Part shown: positions 18,273-27,092 of the stretch, in pieces
How positions within the stretch are numbered: the first letter of the stretch is position 1
Layout: each line of letters starts with the position of its first letter
NCBI GenBank assembly: GCA_963826795.1
Contig: CAWGYT010000008.1
Span: 248,001 to 312,000, forward strand
Length of the DNA stretch: 64,000 nt
DNA from: CAWGYT01 sp963826795
GTDB lineage: Bacteria; Planctomycetota; Planctomycetia; Pirellulales; Pirellulaceae
Direction: 5' to 3'
The notes under the pieces: model-generated
The model's input: the letters and a program-made list of their open reading frames with translations, nothing else
Database searches by the model: none
Told to the model about the DNA's origin: nothing
Position numbers and translations under genes: made by a program

Positions 18273-18647
18273 GAGGCCTCAGTGGAGTTTCGCAGCGGTC
18301 CAAGTCACCTCCCTGATTAGGTATCCGACGTCCTTGGCACTTGGCAGGCGACATTGATTCGAGCATCGCGCCGTTACCTTGCTGAACAATCGACCATATT
18401 CATCCCAAGCCACCTATTTTAGTCGTCGATGTTTCAATAAAGACTCGTGATGACAGGACCCAACTCGATCTAACCGTCAAACTGGGCGAATCCTACCTAA
18501 TCCGGATAATCCTTAAGTTCAGCCAGTCCGCGTGTCGAAAGACTGAAGCAGAGCCCAATGCCTGTGCCGGAGGGTCGAGCAGGATGCCGTCGCAGGCTGG
18601 CGCCATCGCGCCACTCTTGCACTTGCGCTCGTACGGAAGGAGCTTCC
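18273..18647. other. intergenic region between divergent motA and fliN
   Basis: No gene is visible in these 375 bases. It must hold promoters for both operons. On the forward strand TTGGCACTTGGCAGGCG at 18334-18350 has a perfect sigma-54 -24 element and GC at the right spacing, but the -12 box is AGGC, not TTGC, so it is only a weak candidate. A strong SD (GGAAGGAG) precedes the fliN ATG at 18648. Confidence 0.5.
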
Positions 18648-19103
18648 ATGTCAGCAGAACCAGTATCAAACACCCCCCCGTTTCCCGGCGAAAGCGAACA
18701 GCTTGCTGTCGGCGGCACTGCATTGCCTGCGCATGGTGAGCAGGAGGTGATGACACCGGTTGCTCAGACGGGAGCGCGAGTCGAGTCCGACCCATCGACA
18801 ACGGCCCCTACCGTTCAGTCCCCCGAGTTCGCAAACTTGCGGGAAGGAACGGGCCGAGCGAGCTCGGGCGGCCTCGATCGCTTCTACGATGTCCACGTTC
18901 CCATCTGGGCGGAATTGGGACGTGTCGAAATGCCACTCGGCGATCTGGTCAAGCTCGCCGAGGGTGCGGTCGTGCGGTTGGATCGGCCGGTCAGCGATCC
19001 CGTTGACATTGTTTCGCAGGGAATCAGGCTCGCAAGAGGTGAAGTCGTTGTGATCGACGGCTGTTTTGCTGTTCGAATCAAAGAGATCATCGCGTCAAAA
19101 TGA
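18648..19103 (+). CDS. fliN: flagellar motor switch protein FliN
   Basis: A 151-residue C-ring protein. Residues 80-151 form the SpoA-type domain: YDVHVPIWAELGRVEMPLGD, then LVKLAEGAVVRLDRPVSDPV, then GEVVVIDGCFAVRIKEII. The first 75 residues are a low-complexity, Pro/Glu-rich extension not found in short FliN proteins. The frame is open from 18558, but SD and homology support ATG 18648. It leads the fliN-fliO-fliP-fliQ-fliR-flhB operon. Confidence 0.92.
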   Translation: MSAEPVSNTPPFPGESEQLAVGGTALPAHGEQEVMTPVAQTGARVESDPSTTAPTVQSPEFANLREGTGRASSGGLDRFYDVHVPIWAELGRVEMPLGDLVKLAEGAVVRLDRPVSDPVDIVSQGIRLARGEVVVIDGCFAVRIKEIIASK

Positions 19104-19151
19104 CGGCAGAACGGGATGCACGTCACGCCGAACGCGCCGGAGAAGGCAAAC

Positions 19152-19784
19152 ATGTATTGCATGCGTTTGATTGGTTGTCTGACGGTTCTCGCGTTTGTCC
19201 AGTTCTCCCCGCCCGTGCGCGCGGCGACTGATCTCAAGGCCGGTGGCACCACCGAAGCGACCGTTCCCGTGGCAACCGATTCCGACGCCGCCGCTTTCGA
19301 CTCGCCGGATTGGAACATCCAGGGCAAGATGTTCTCCGCCTACGCTCCGACCGATTCGGAGATGGGACGGCTAGTAGGACGAACGGTCACCGTGAGTTCG
19401 CTTTTTGCAGCCGGCTGCCTCGTTCTGCTCTGGGCAAGTCAGCGAATCCGAGCCCGACGGCGTCCGAAACTTGGCGGACCGGCTGGTATTGCGATTCTGG
19501 AAACGATGGTCCTCGCCCCGAAATGCGCTTTGCAGCTTGTACGCGTCAACCGGCAGCAATTCCTGATCGCGCGAGATGCGACGGGACTCCGCTCAGTTAC
19601 ACCGGTTGGCTCCTTCGCGGACACTCTCGGCGACGTTACCGACGATCTCCCGGGCCCCTCGGTCAAGACGGAACGACTGGGTGTGGCTTCGGGTGCTGGC
19701 ATTTCCTTAGAGTCCGGCGCCGAACCGCGCTGGAGCGATCGGCATGCAGGCAGACGGGGGATCAATTCATGGCAGCGAACCTAA
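19152..19784 (+). CDS. fliO: FliO-like flagellar export assembly protein
   Basis: A 210-residue protein with a signal sequence, one membrane segment (TVSSLFAAGCLVLLWASQRI) and the small cytoplasmic FliO-type domain ILETMVLAPKCALQLVRVNR then QQFLIARDATGLRSV. FliO helps assemble the FliP ring. Position between fliN and fliP, with a 16-bp overlap into fliP, supports the call, as FliO sequences are poorly conserved. The ATG at 19152 follows GGAGAAGG; an ATG at 19116 is also in frame. Confidence 0.78.
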   Translation: MYCMRLIGCLTVLAFVQFSPPVRAATDLKAGGTTEATVPVATDSDAAAFDSPDWNIQGKMFSAYAPTDSEMGRLVGRTVTVSSLFAAGCLVLLWASQRIRARRRPKLGGPAGIAILETMVLAPKCALQLVRVNRQQFLIARDATGLRSVTPVGSFADTLGDVTDDLPGPSVKTERLGVASGAGISLESGAEPRWSDRHAGRRGINSWQRT

Positions 19785-20506
19785 GCGACTCGGCGCAAAC
19801 TCTCAGCGATCTAACCCAGTCGGTCGTATCCGATTCGATGGGAAACATGAACGAGCTCGGCGCGAACATCGGGCTCGAGAACCTTTCGCCACCGCTCCAG
19901 ATCGCAATGTTTCTGGGCGCGTTGGTTTTCGTGACGGCGATTCTGGTCAGCGTGACTTCATTCACCCGGATCGTAATCGTCCTGTCGTTCGTGAGGAGGG
20001 CCCTGACGACACAGGAGATCCCTCCCAATCCGTCTCTAATTGGCTTTGCCCTATTCATGACGCTGTTCACGATGGGTCCGATATTCGACTCAATTCATGA
20101 TGGTGCCATTACACCGCTACTCGCCGAAGAAATCACTCCGATCGAGGCGGCTTCGCGAGCAACCACGGAGCTTCGTGGTTTTATGCTGCATCAGACTCGG
20201 CGCAACGATTTGGCCATGTTCATCTCGCTCGCTGGCATAGAAACGATTGAGACTCCCGAGGATACTCCGACACGAATACTTGTGCCGGCATTCATGATCA
20301 GCGAGCTAAAGACAGCGTTCATCATGGGGTTCTGCATCTATGTCCCATTCATTCTAATCGACTTACTCGTATCTACGATCCTGATGTCGCTGGGAATGAT
20401 GATGATGCCACCCGTCGTCGTTTCGGCACCCATTAAACTGCTACTATTCGTACTCGTAGATGGATGGCACTTAATCGCTCGCGCTCTCGGTTCCAGCTTT
20501 GCGTGA
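19769..20506 (+). CDS. fliP: flagellar export gate protein FliP
   Basis: The 245-residue core gate subunit. Conserved blocks are SFTRIVIVLSFVRRALTTQE, IPPNPSLIGFALFMTLFTMG, TRILVPAFMISELKTAFIMG, FCIYVPFILIDLLVSTILMS and LGMMMMPPVVVSAPIKLLLF. A weak leader region precedes the first membrane segment. Start ATG 19769, after a GGGGG-containing SD, lies inside the end of fliO. The open frame reaches back to 19310 but that part is antisense-like noise. Confidence 0.97.
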   Translation: MAANLSDSAQTLSDLTQSVVSDSMGNMNELGANIGLENLSPPLQIAMFLGALVFVTAILVSVTSFTRIVIVLSFVRRALTTQEIPPNPSLIGFALFMTLFTMGPIFDSIHDGAITPLLAEEITPIEAASRATTELRGFMLHQTRRNDLAMFISLAGIETIETPEDTPTRILVPAFMISELKTAFIMGFCIYVPFILIDLLVSTILMSLGMMMMPPVVVSAPIKLLLFVLVDGWHLIARALGSSFA

Positions 20507-20590
20507 CGTCGACTCTCGGCGTCGCTCCCCACGATATGCAACCAGCGGGCGAACGGGCCATCGACCGTGTGGCGATGAAAGGCGAATGTA

Positions 20591-20860
20591 ATGTCACTTG
20601 GACTTGTGATCCAAATCGGACGTGACCTGCTGTTTACCGCCCTGCTACTTTCATTGCCAACAGTCCTGGTCAGTTTATTCGTAGGCCTGATCATCAGCGT
20701 TTTCCAAACCATCACGAGTATTCAGGAACAGACGCTCACCTTCGCGCCTCGAATTATGGCCGTCGGTCTGGTCCTCGTGTTAACCATGCCGTGGACTTTA
20801 CAGCTGCTCGTGAACTTCACGCAGCGAATGTTTCTTTTAATCACAGAGGTCACACGATGA
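20591..20860 (+). CDS. fliQ: flagellar export gate protein FliQ
   Basis: An 89-residue, two-helix membrane protein with the FliQ blocks ALLLSLPTVLVSLFVGLIIS, VFQTITSIQEQTLTFAPRIM and AVGLVLVLTMPWTLQLLVNF. It packs around the FliP-FliR core. It lies 84 bp after fliP and its TGA overlaps the fliR ATG (ATGA), a sign of translational coupling. Confidence 0.96.
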   Translation: MSLGLVIQIGRDLLFTALLLSLPTVLVSLFVGLIISVFQTITSIQEQTLTFAPRIMAVGLVLVLTMPWTLQLLVNFTQRMFLLITEVTR

Positions 20861-21630
20861 ATGGCCTCGAGTACCTCGCGATTTCCTTCATATTGGTTAT
20901 TGGACGCGTGGGTGGATTCGTGATGGCCTTTCCCATGTTTCGGTCCGGAACGATCCCGCGCTTGATCAAGGTCTCGCTTACGGTGGCGCTTTCCACGATG
21001 TGGCTCTCAACCTTCCTGCTCGATTCCGCCGCCCCGATGCCGCCGCCATTCGGGCAGCATTGGGTCAGCTACGGCATCGCGACAACTCGCGAGCTTATCC
21101 TTGGAGCGATACTCGGATACTTGCTTGGACTGCTATTTCTCCCCGCGCAGATTGCCGGTTCGTATCTTGGGCAAGAACTGGGCTTCAACATGGCGGGGCT
21201 CACAGATCCAGCGACTGATTCCCAATCGAACGTATTTGGTGACTTCTTGAATGCGCTTGCGATGCTGATGTTCCTGGCGGTTGACGCGCACCAATTGGCG
21301 ATCGGGGCCCTCTACGCCTCATTCGCCAGACTTCCCATCGGACAGCCCCTTCCGAAATTCGAATTGTCGCTCGTTTCGGTTGCCATTTCGAACGCTCACC
21401 GATGGGGCATGGAACTATCGGCGCCGCTGGCTGTGGCGTTGTTTCTAGTCACCGTTGTCACGGCTATGTTAATGAAGATTTCGCCTCAACTGAATTTGTT
21501 CGCAATCGGAATTCCCGTTCGACTCTTCCTGGGCCTCGTCGCATCACTCATCTTCTTTCCCGACATGGCGCATATTCTGGCCAGAATCTTTCAACAGCAA
21601 TCGGACGTGTTGCGAGACCTTGGATTCTAG
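20857..21630 (+). CDS. fliR: flagellar export gate protein FliR
   Basis: A 257-residue membrane protein of the export gate. Features include ILVIGRVGGFVMAFPMFRSG at the N-terminus, LPAQIAGSYLGQELGFNMAG followed by LTDPATDSQSNVFGDFLNAL, and SPQLNLFAIGIPVRLFLGLV near the end. Order fliP-fliQ-fliR-flhB is canonical. The start overlaps the fliQ stop by four bases. Confidence 0.95.
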   Translation: MNGLEYLAISFILVIGRVGGFVMAFPMFRSGTIPRLIKVSLTVALSTMWLSTFLLDSAAPMPPPFGQHWVSYGIATTRELILGAILGYLLGLLFLPAQIAGSYLGQELGFNMAGLTDPATDSQSNVFGDFLNALAMLMFLAVDAHQLAIGALYASFARLPIGQPLPKFELSLVSVAISNAHRWGMELSAPLAVALFLVTVVTAMLMKISPQLNLFAIGIPVRLFLGLVASLIFFPDMAHILARIFQQQSDVLRDLGF

Positions 21631-21690
21631 ACTCGTTGCGGTGGACAACCGCGATACCTGCCCACCAGGCCTGGCGAACCGGAAGATTTC

Positions 21691-22746
21691 ATGGCGGAAC
21701 AGTCTCTCCAGGAGCGTACCGAGGCGCCATCATCGCGTCGAAGAGATCAGGCACGGGAAAAGGGGCAGGTTGCGCAGAGTTCTGACCTAAGCCAAGCGTC
21801 GTTGCTCGTAGTCGGACTTGGCACGCTTTGGTTGATCTCCCCGACGCTGAGCGCGTCGCTTCGGAGGATCTTTCGGCATGAAATGCTACTTCCTGCGTTC
21901 GACGACTGGACAATTGGCGATACGATCATCCTTACACAGTCACTCGCGGGCCACATCCTCGGCCTCGCGTCGCCCCTGATCTTGACCGTCGCACTGTGCG
22001 CACTTCTCATCAGCGGACTTCAAGTAGGTTTTCGAATTAGCTTTGAACCGCTTGGGATTGACTGGTCTCGTCTTGATTGGTCAAAGGGGTGGAGTCGACT
22101 CTTTTCGCTTCGATCCTCAATGCGCGGGATCATGCTCGTACTTAAGCTTTCGATCGGCCTGGGCGCAGCCATCTGGTTTCTATACAGTCGCCAACGGGAG
22201 ATCGCCGGTCTTGGACAGCAAGTCCTCGGCTCGAGCATTGCGGGGACGTGGGCGATGGGACTAACCGTCAGCCTCGTCCTGGCTGGCATGCTACTCGTAG
22301 TCGGAGCTTCCGACTATGTGTTTCAGTATTGGCAACACGAACAGGACCTGAGAATGTCACGGCAGGAGATTCGTGACGAACACAAGCAGGAGGAGGGCGA
22401 CCCGCAGATCCGTTCGAAGATGAAGAGACAGCAGCGGGAACTGATCAAACTGCAAATGCTCCGCAAAGTCCCCGAGGCGACTGTTGTCTTGACGAATCCA
22501 ACCCATATCGCCGTCGCCTTGCAGTACGATCGTCAGACAATGACTGCCCCGCGAGTCATCGCGAAGGGCACGGACGCATTCGCGAAGCGAATCACTCGAA
22601 TCGCGAAGGAGAACGGTGTTCCGGTTCTCGAGCGCAAGCCCCTCGCCCGGGCGTTGTACGCATCGGTCGATGTGAATCAGGATATACCACCCAACCTTTA
22701 CCGCGCGATCGCTGAGATTCTGGCTCACCTCTATCGCATCAAGTGA
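21691..22746 (+). CDS. flhB: flagellar export specificity-switch protein FlhB
   Basis: The 351-residue protein has four membrane segments and a cytoplasmic domain with the autocleavage motif NPTH at residues 269-272 (VVLTNPTHIAVALQYD). It opens with QERTEAPSSRRRDQAREKGQ, the typical cytoplasmic head. RVIAKGTDAFAKRITRIAKE follows the cleavage site. FlhB works with FliK, encoded at 43810, to switch from rod/hook to filament export. Confidence 0.96.
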   Translation: MAEQSLQERTEAPSSRRRDQAREKGQVAQSSDLSQASLLVVGLGTLWLISPTLSASLRRIFRHEMLLPAFDDWTIGDTIILTQSLAGHILGLASPLILTVALCALLISGLQVGFRISFEPLGIDWSRLDWSKGWSRLFSLRSSMRGIMLVLKLSIGLGAAIWFLYSRQREIAGLGQQVLGSSIAGTWAMGLTVSLVLAGMLLVVGASDYVFQYWQHEQDLRMSRQEIRDEHKQEEGDPQIRSKMKRQQRELIKLQMLRKVPEATVVLTNPTHIAVALQYDRQTMTAPRVIAKGTDAFAKRITRIAKENGVPVLERKPLARALYASVDVNQDIPPNLYRAIAEILAHLYRIK

Positions 22747-23074
22747 TCCTCTGGGGACCGGGATAGTGGACCAGTCACCCGAGCCAGTGTGAGCCCTCGG
22801 CTTCACCGAGATTGCTTCCCCTGCTGCGACGTTTCCATCCTTTTCTACCGTGTTCTCGGCAAGAACACTCTTCCCGTGGGCGCCCCTCCGCGCCAAAACG
22901 TCACCTGTAAACCGGTCACATCCGTTCGTACCATCCGTGCGGCTCGTATCGGCGCATACGCAGGCGCAAAATCGCGATTGTCTCGACTTCGTTATCAAGA
23001 ACGCAGAAGGATCTTCGATGCCTCCACGGTTGGTCTCCAGCGAGGAGACAATCTGCACATGGTAGGGCAGTACG
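22747..23074. other. gene-free interval between flhB and the HDOD-GGDEF gene
   Basis: These 328 bases hold several short open frames on both strands, none with protein-like composition or a recognisable family. No sigma-54 match with a 10-base GG-GC spacing and a TTGC box was found. A promoter for the downstream signalling gene may lie here but cannot be placed. Confidence 0.5.
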
Positions 23075-24712
23075 ATGTTAGACATTGACGGGATTCTGGA
23101 ATCCACGAGGTTACCGACTCTTCCCTCCGTGGCAATCAAGTTGCTTGAATTGAGCAAGGATCCGGAATCGGCGATTGTCGATTATACGCGCGTCATTCGT
23201 TCCGACCCGGCGATCTCCGCGAAGATCGTCAAGGCGGCAAACTCTTCCTATTTTGGCCTTGCTTCGGAGGTGACAAGCCTCGAGGCGGCGGTCCCCCTGC
23301 TTGGTTCGACTGTCGTCACGTCTCTCGCGCTCAGCTTCTCTCTTATTTCTGAAACACATCCGGGCCAGCACTACCAGAAGTATTTCCAGGCATTTTGGTC
23401 ACGGTCGCTGCTTCAAGCGGTCACTGCCGAATCGATCTCGACTCGATATCGGCTCGGAAATCCACCCCAATGCTTCCTCTGTGGATTGCTCTGCGACATC
23501 GGAGTTCTCGCTCACCTTTGTGTCGCGCCTGATGAGTATAGTCGCCTCTTAGATGCCGCGGAAAATGCGAATAGCTCAATCCTGGACCTTGAGCGTGCGG
23601 CATTTGGCTTCGACCATGTCGCGTTGGGTTGTCGCTTGATGGAGTCCTGGAGAATGCCTCAGATACTAGTGGAGGCTGCAAGGCAACACCATGCTGCGCC
23701 TGACACCATTGACAAATCGATATCCTCTGACCGAGTTCAGCTGATCCAGACTGTCCAGTTCGCCACGACGTCGGGAGAGTTTCTGTCACGCCAGGGCGAC
23801 GCCGAAGTCCATGATCGCCTGCGCCGTCTAGGTTCCCTGCTAATGGGCCTCGGCGACGACGAGCTAACACCGATGCTCGACAGGATGCGTGACCTAACGG
23901 ACGAGGCGGCGAAAATCATGTCGATCAACACAACACAACTTCCGCGTCCATCAGAGATCCTCGGCAACGCAAACGCACGCCTTGCTGAAATTGCCATCCG
24001 AGAGCACGCGGCAAGGTTCGAAGTGTCAGTGAAATCTGCAGCGTTAGAATTAGAGAATCGCCACCTCAGAGAGCGAAACCATGTGTTGAATCATCGCGCA
24101 GACGCCGATTCACTCACGGGGCTTCACAATCGCGGCGCATTTGACGAGGAGATCGTGGAGGCGTTGGCGGAGTGCCTGCAACAACAGGAGAACATCGGGG
24201 TCATCTTTTGCGATCTCGATCGTTTTAAGGGTTTAAACGATACATACGGTCATAAATTCGGCGACGAAGTGTTGCGCCGGACGTCACAGATACTGAAAGC
24301 CCAAGTGCGGGATACCGACTTCGTGGCACGATACGGTGGCGAAGAATTTGTCGTGATCACCAAGAAGTGCCCTCGGACGATTATTGAATCAATCGCCGAA
24401 AGAATCCGACAGCACATTCAGGACGAAGTCTTTACGATTGAAGGAAAACAGGTACACGCTACGGTGAGCGTGGGAGCATGCGTCGGCACATTTTGTCTGC
24501 TTTCCCCGACTGATCTGGGAGGTCTCGCAGACTTCCTTGTCCAGCAGGCAGATCAAGCGATGTACGATTGCAAACGAAACGGCCGAAATCAAACGCGAGT
24601 CGTCACAATCGACCATCAGCTGGTCCGTTCGTTCGAAAAAGCACTCTGCGGATCGAAGTCCGCTTCGTCCAACTCGCTTGAGCTCGACGCGTCATCGCAT
24701 CCGCGTGCCTGA
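23075..24712 (+). CDS. HDOD-GGDEF protein, predicted diguanylate cyclase
   Basis: A 545-residue soluble signalling protein. Residues 10-210 form an HDOD domain (LPSVAIKLLELSKDPESAIV, then DPAISAKIVKAANSSYFGLA). A helical linker follows, then a GGDEF domain from about residue 345 (DADSLTGLHNRGAFDEEI). The active-site loop is GGEEF at 421-425, an enzymatically competent form, and RDTD at 412-415 is an RxxD inhibitory site at the right distance. It should make c-di-GMP with product feedback. It sits directly after the export operon and before a PilZ gene, which points to control of motility. Confidence 0.92.
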   Translation: MLDIDGILESTRLPTLPSVAIKLLELSKDPESAIVDYTRVIRSDPAISAKIVKAANSSYFGLASEVTSLEAAVPLLGSTVVTSLALSFSLISETHPGQHYQKYFQAFWSRSLLQAVTAESISTRYRLGNPPQCFLCGLLCDIGVLAHLCVAPDEYSRLLDAAENANSSILDLERAAFGFDHVALGCRLMESWRMPQILVEAARQHHAAPDTIDKSISSDRVQLIQTVQFATTSGEFLSRQGDAEVHDRLRRLGSLLMGLGDDELTPMLDRMRDLTDEAAKIMSINTTQLPRPSEILGNANARLAEIAIREHAARFEVSVKSAALELENRHLRERNHVLNHRADADSLTGLHNRGAFDEEIVEALAECLQQQENIGVIFCDLDRFKGLNDTYGHKFGDEVLRRTSQILKAQVRDTDFVARYGGEEFVVITKKCPRTIIESIAERIRQHIQDEVFTIEGKQVHATVSVGACVGTFCLLSPTDLGGLADFLVQQADQAMYDCKRNGRNQTRVVTIDHQLVRSFEKALCGSKSASSNSLELDASSHPRA

Positions 24713-24799
24713 GATTCCCCTCATGAATTTCGCTTCCCTACCAACCGACCGCAGTTCACCGACGAAGAAGCCGGTCGGCTTTAGTCTCGAGGACCCGTC

Positions 24800-25162
24800 A
24801 TGAAGATCCTGGACAAATTGTTGAGTGCGCCCCGATTGCGGCAAACCGTTGCCAGGATGATCGAAGACGCGAAACTTGCCGACGAGGAACGTCGACGAAA
24901 CGGACGCTTCCCCTATTTCCAGCCGGTCATGATACAGCTGAAGGATAGTCCCGAACTGTATTCTGCCTTCACGAGAGATATTTCCTCGACGGGCATCGGC
25001 CTGTTGCACTGGATGCCTATCCAACCGCAGACGATTCGCATTATCGGAAAGCTGAGCAATGGCGAATCGGTCAGATTCTCAGTAAAGATCGCCTGGTGTA
25101 TTGCATGCGGCGAGGGCTGGTATCTGAGCGGAGGAAGCTTCACAGATTTCGACGACTCGTGA
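24800..25162 (+). CDS. PilZ domain protein, predicted c-di-GMP receptor
   Basis: A 120-residue protein with the two c-di-GMP-binding motifs of PilZ: the Arg cluster RRRNGR near residues 32-37 and DISSTG near 60-65. The first 30 residues form a helix (LRQTVARMIEDAKLADEERR). Placement 87 bp after a diguanylate cyclase gene suggests a producer-receptor pair, possibly a flagellar brake like YcgR, although the YcgR N-terminal domain is absent. Confidence 0.85.
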   Translation: MKILDKLLSAPRLRQTVARMIEDAKLADEERRRNGRFPYFQPVMIQLKDSPELYSAFTRDISSTGIGLLHWMPIQPQTIRIIGKLSNGESVRFSVKIAWCIACGEGWYLSGGSFTDFDDS

Positions 25163-25223
25163 CGCCTCACCGCCCTCCACTCGTTGTTCTCCATTCTCCT
25201 TGCAACCGCCCAAAATAGAAGCG

Positions 25224-26087
25224 TCAGCTCGGATCCGACGACGCCGGCACCGGCAGCTCCTCCGGAGAAGGAACCATCTGGGGATCGCCTGCATCCAGAT
25301 CTTGCGTTTCTGCGGCAACCGGCTGCTCGACGCCCGGATCGGGAGACACAGCCTCCGGAGAGACGCCTCCGGCAACCACGCTCACGCCCTGCGTCTGTTT
25401 GTCCTCACTTGTCGCACTTGAAGGCGATTGATATTCGTCTCGGCACAGCGCACAAATCGCGGTGGCAATTTGATGAGCGACGAACTTCCCAAAGTACTCT
25501 GGGGACTGCGTGATGAGCTCAGGGTCACTATACTCGTTGGCTGTAGTAACGTATTGCGCGTAATCCCGTACGAGCATCTGCACACGCTCGTCCCGCGCAT
25601 CCCAGTTTCCATCGACTGAGAGAATGGTTGCGCCCTGCGAAGTCTCGACCACATTGACGTTGACTGCCATTCTCGGCGGCCAATAGGGATCGAAGTCATC
25701 GACTCTGATAAACATCACACCGTCCACTCGGTAATCAGCCTTGACCAACGCGAGCGAACGCTCGCTGTAGAGGCCTCGTTTGACCTCGGCCAGACACTGG
25801 CGCACTGACTCGACATCGGGACTTGCCGTGACCACCTCGAACTTCTTCACCGATCGAAGTTCAGCGGTCAGAAGATGATACCACCGAAGCGAAAATCCAC
25901 CGTCGAACACCGTGGCCGAGACGGGCATCACCAGTATGCGCCGCGGACTTTCGAACAACGTGTTCGGAGAACGATAGGCCGTATACGGCGGATCGATGCA
26001 CGTCGTCGGGCGCGAAATATGGCAGCCATTGAGCGTCGCCAATGCTAAGATCGCGAAGAACGCCGAGACTAACAGAGGTCCACCCAC
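25224..26087 (-). CDS. lipoprotein with CsgG/FlgO/FlgT-like domain
   Basis: A 287-residue lipoprotein (lipobox LNGC, Cys22). Residues 48-170 show an alternating strand-helix pattern, RILVMPVSATVFDGG, then YHLLTAELRSVKKFEVVTAS, then ALVKADYRVDGVMFIRVDDF and VNVVETSQGATILSVDGNWD. This resembles the CsgG/LpoB/TolB-N group to which Vibrio FlgO and FlgT middle domains belong. The C-terminal 75 residues are disordered and Pro/Glu/Ser-rich. It is last in the reverse operon headed by flgB. Family assignment is inference; no close relative is recognised. Confidence 0.6.
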   Translation of the reverse strand: MGGPLLVSAFFAILALATLNGCHISRPTTCIDPPYTAYRSPNTLFESPRRILVMPVSATVFDGGFSLRWYHLLTAELRSVKKFEVVTASPDVESVRQCLAEVKRGLYSERSLALVKADYRVDGVMFIRVDDFDPYWPPRMAVNVNVVETSQGATILSVDGNWDARDERVQMLVRDYAQYVTTANEYSDPELITQSPEYFGKFVAHQIATAICALCRDEYQSPSSATSEDKQTQGVSVVAGGVSPEAVSPDPGVEQPVAAETQDLDAGDPQMVPSPEELPVPASSDPS

Positions 26088-26135
26088 GAACTCACCCTTT
26101 CCGTACCTTCGCTCGCCATCATCAACGACTTCAAC

Positions 26136-26819
26136 CTAGCGACGTATCGCCTCCGACCGCGCAGTTCCAACGCGATTCTGCGGGGCAACTAGGCTGACCA
26201 CCGAGTCGTCGCCTTCCGCTGCCTGCTTTTCACATTCAGAAAGAATGTCCTGCAACTCCTTTTCGAAGCGACGCAATCTTTCGGAACGGACCTGCTCCCT
26301 CTCGCGCACTTGCGAACCCAACTCATCAAGATCCGCGTACCACTTCGCGAGTTCGACACGGACTTTTTGGAAATCCGTGAGGGCCTTCTCGAGCTCGGTG
26401 TTCGCGACATTGATCTCCTCAGACTGTCGGTCAATGGTTGCGGACGCTTGTTCGAGCTGCCTTTCAAGCACCGCGTTGGCCTCATTGAGTCGAGCCACTT
26501 CGTCCTGCAGCTCAAGCATCCGGTCAATTGCCGTCTTCGCCGGACTCCCGACGATTTCTTCCCCCGAGAAGACGGGCCCCTTCTCCAAGTAACCCTTTGG
26601 CTTTGCCAGTGTGACACACGGCACATGGCAGTTATTGTTGCCGCAAATGCATTCATTCGGCTTGCAGTTGCATCGATTCGCCTGCCAGCGATTCAATGAG
26701 TCGACCGCACATTGAAACAATGCGCATCCCGAAGAAGCTAACATCAACACGAGAACAGCTGATGCACGAAACGCAAGGCCTAACCTGTCCGACCAGGTTG
26801 TCACTCGTTTTCCTGCCAT
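26136..26819 (-). CDS. Cys-rich coiled-coil lipoprotein
   Basis: The 227-residue protein has a lipoprotein signal (VLVLMLASSGC, Cys32) followed by a short knot with seven more cysteines between residues 37 and 68 (including CNCKPNECICGNNNCHVPC). From about 95 to 205 it is a continuous coiled coil (MLELQDEVARLNEANAVLER and onward). It could bridge an outer-membrane anchor to a ring or to peptidoglycan. No family is recognised. It lies between two accessory genes of the fliA end of the flagellar operon. Confidence 0.65.
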   Translation of the reverse strand: MAGKRVTTWSDRLGLAFRASAVLVLMLASSGCALFQCAVDSLNRWQANRCNCKPNECICGNNNCHVPCVTLAKPKGYLEKGPVFSGEEIVGSPAKTAIDRMLELQDEVARLNEANAVLERQLEQASATIDRQSEEINVANTELEKALTDFQKVRVELAKWYADLDELGSQVREREQVRSERLRRFEKELQDILSECEKQAAEGDDSVVSLVAPQNRVGTARSEAIRR

Positions 26820-26867
26820 GAACTCGAACCCCGCACTGTCCTTGTGCCGTAACGCCCGATAACCAAC

Positions 26868-27089
26868 TTAAGAAGCCTTATGGCCGTAGTCACAGACTAG
26901 CGAAATCGTACGGCCGCAGCCGCAGCGAATATTGATCCTCGTGACGACTCCTTGGTCGGTCACCACGTCTACCTCGGCGCCCGACGATTCTAAAACGAAC
27001 GGCTCCTTCGGTTCAAAACCAACTGGTATCGAACGCTCTTCGGAACCGGACTCTTCAACAACGTTCTTCAAGATTCGCTGCGGAACCAT
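26868..27089 (-). CDS. small CxC-containing protein of unknown function
   Basis: A 73-residue protein with a C-terminal NIRCGCGRTISLVCDYGHK segment whose three Cys and one His could bind a metal. The start at 27089 is preceded by GGAGG with good spacing, which supports translation. It follows the 66-residue gene by three bases and is part of the fliA distal operon. No family is recognised; a small Zn-ribbon-like or regulatory protein is possible. Confidence 0.6.
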   Translation of the reverse strand: MVPQRILKNVVEESGSEERSIPVGFEPKEPFVLESSGAEVDVVTDQGVVTRINIRCGCGRTISLVCDYGHKAS

Positions 27090-27092
27090 GAC

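Noticed and set aside
18334..18350. Possible sigma-54 promoter before fliN (TTGGCACTTGGCAGGCG)
   Set aside because: The -24 box is perfect and the spacing is right, but the -12 element is AGGC, not TTGC, and it would leave a 290-base leader.
22357..23157. 266-residue reverse frame over the flhB 3' end and intergenic region
   Set aside because: It lies largely antisense to the conserved FlhB cytoplasmic domain and shows no family signature.
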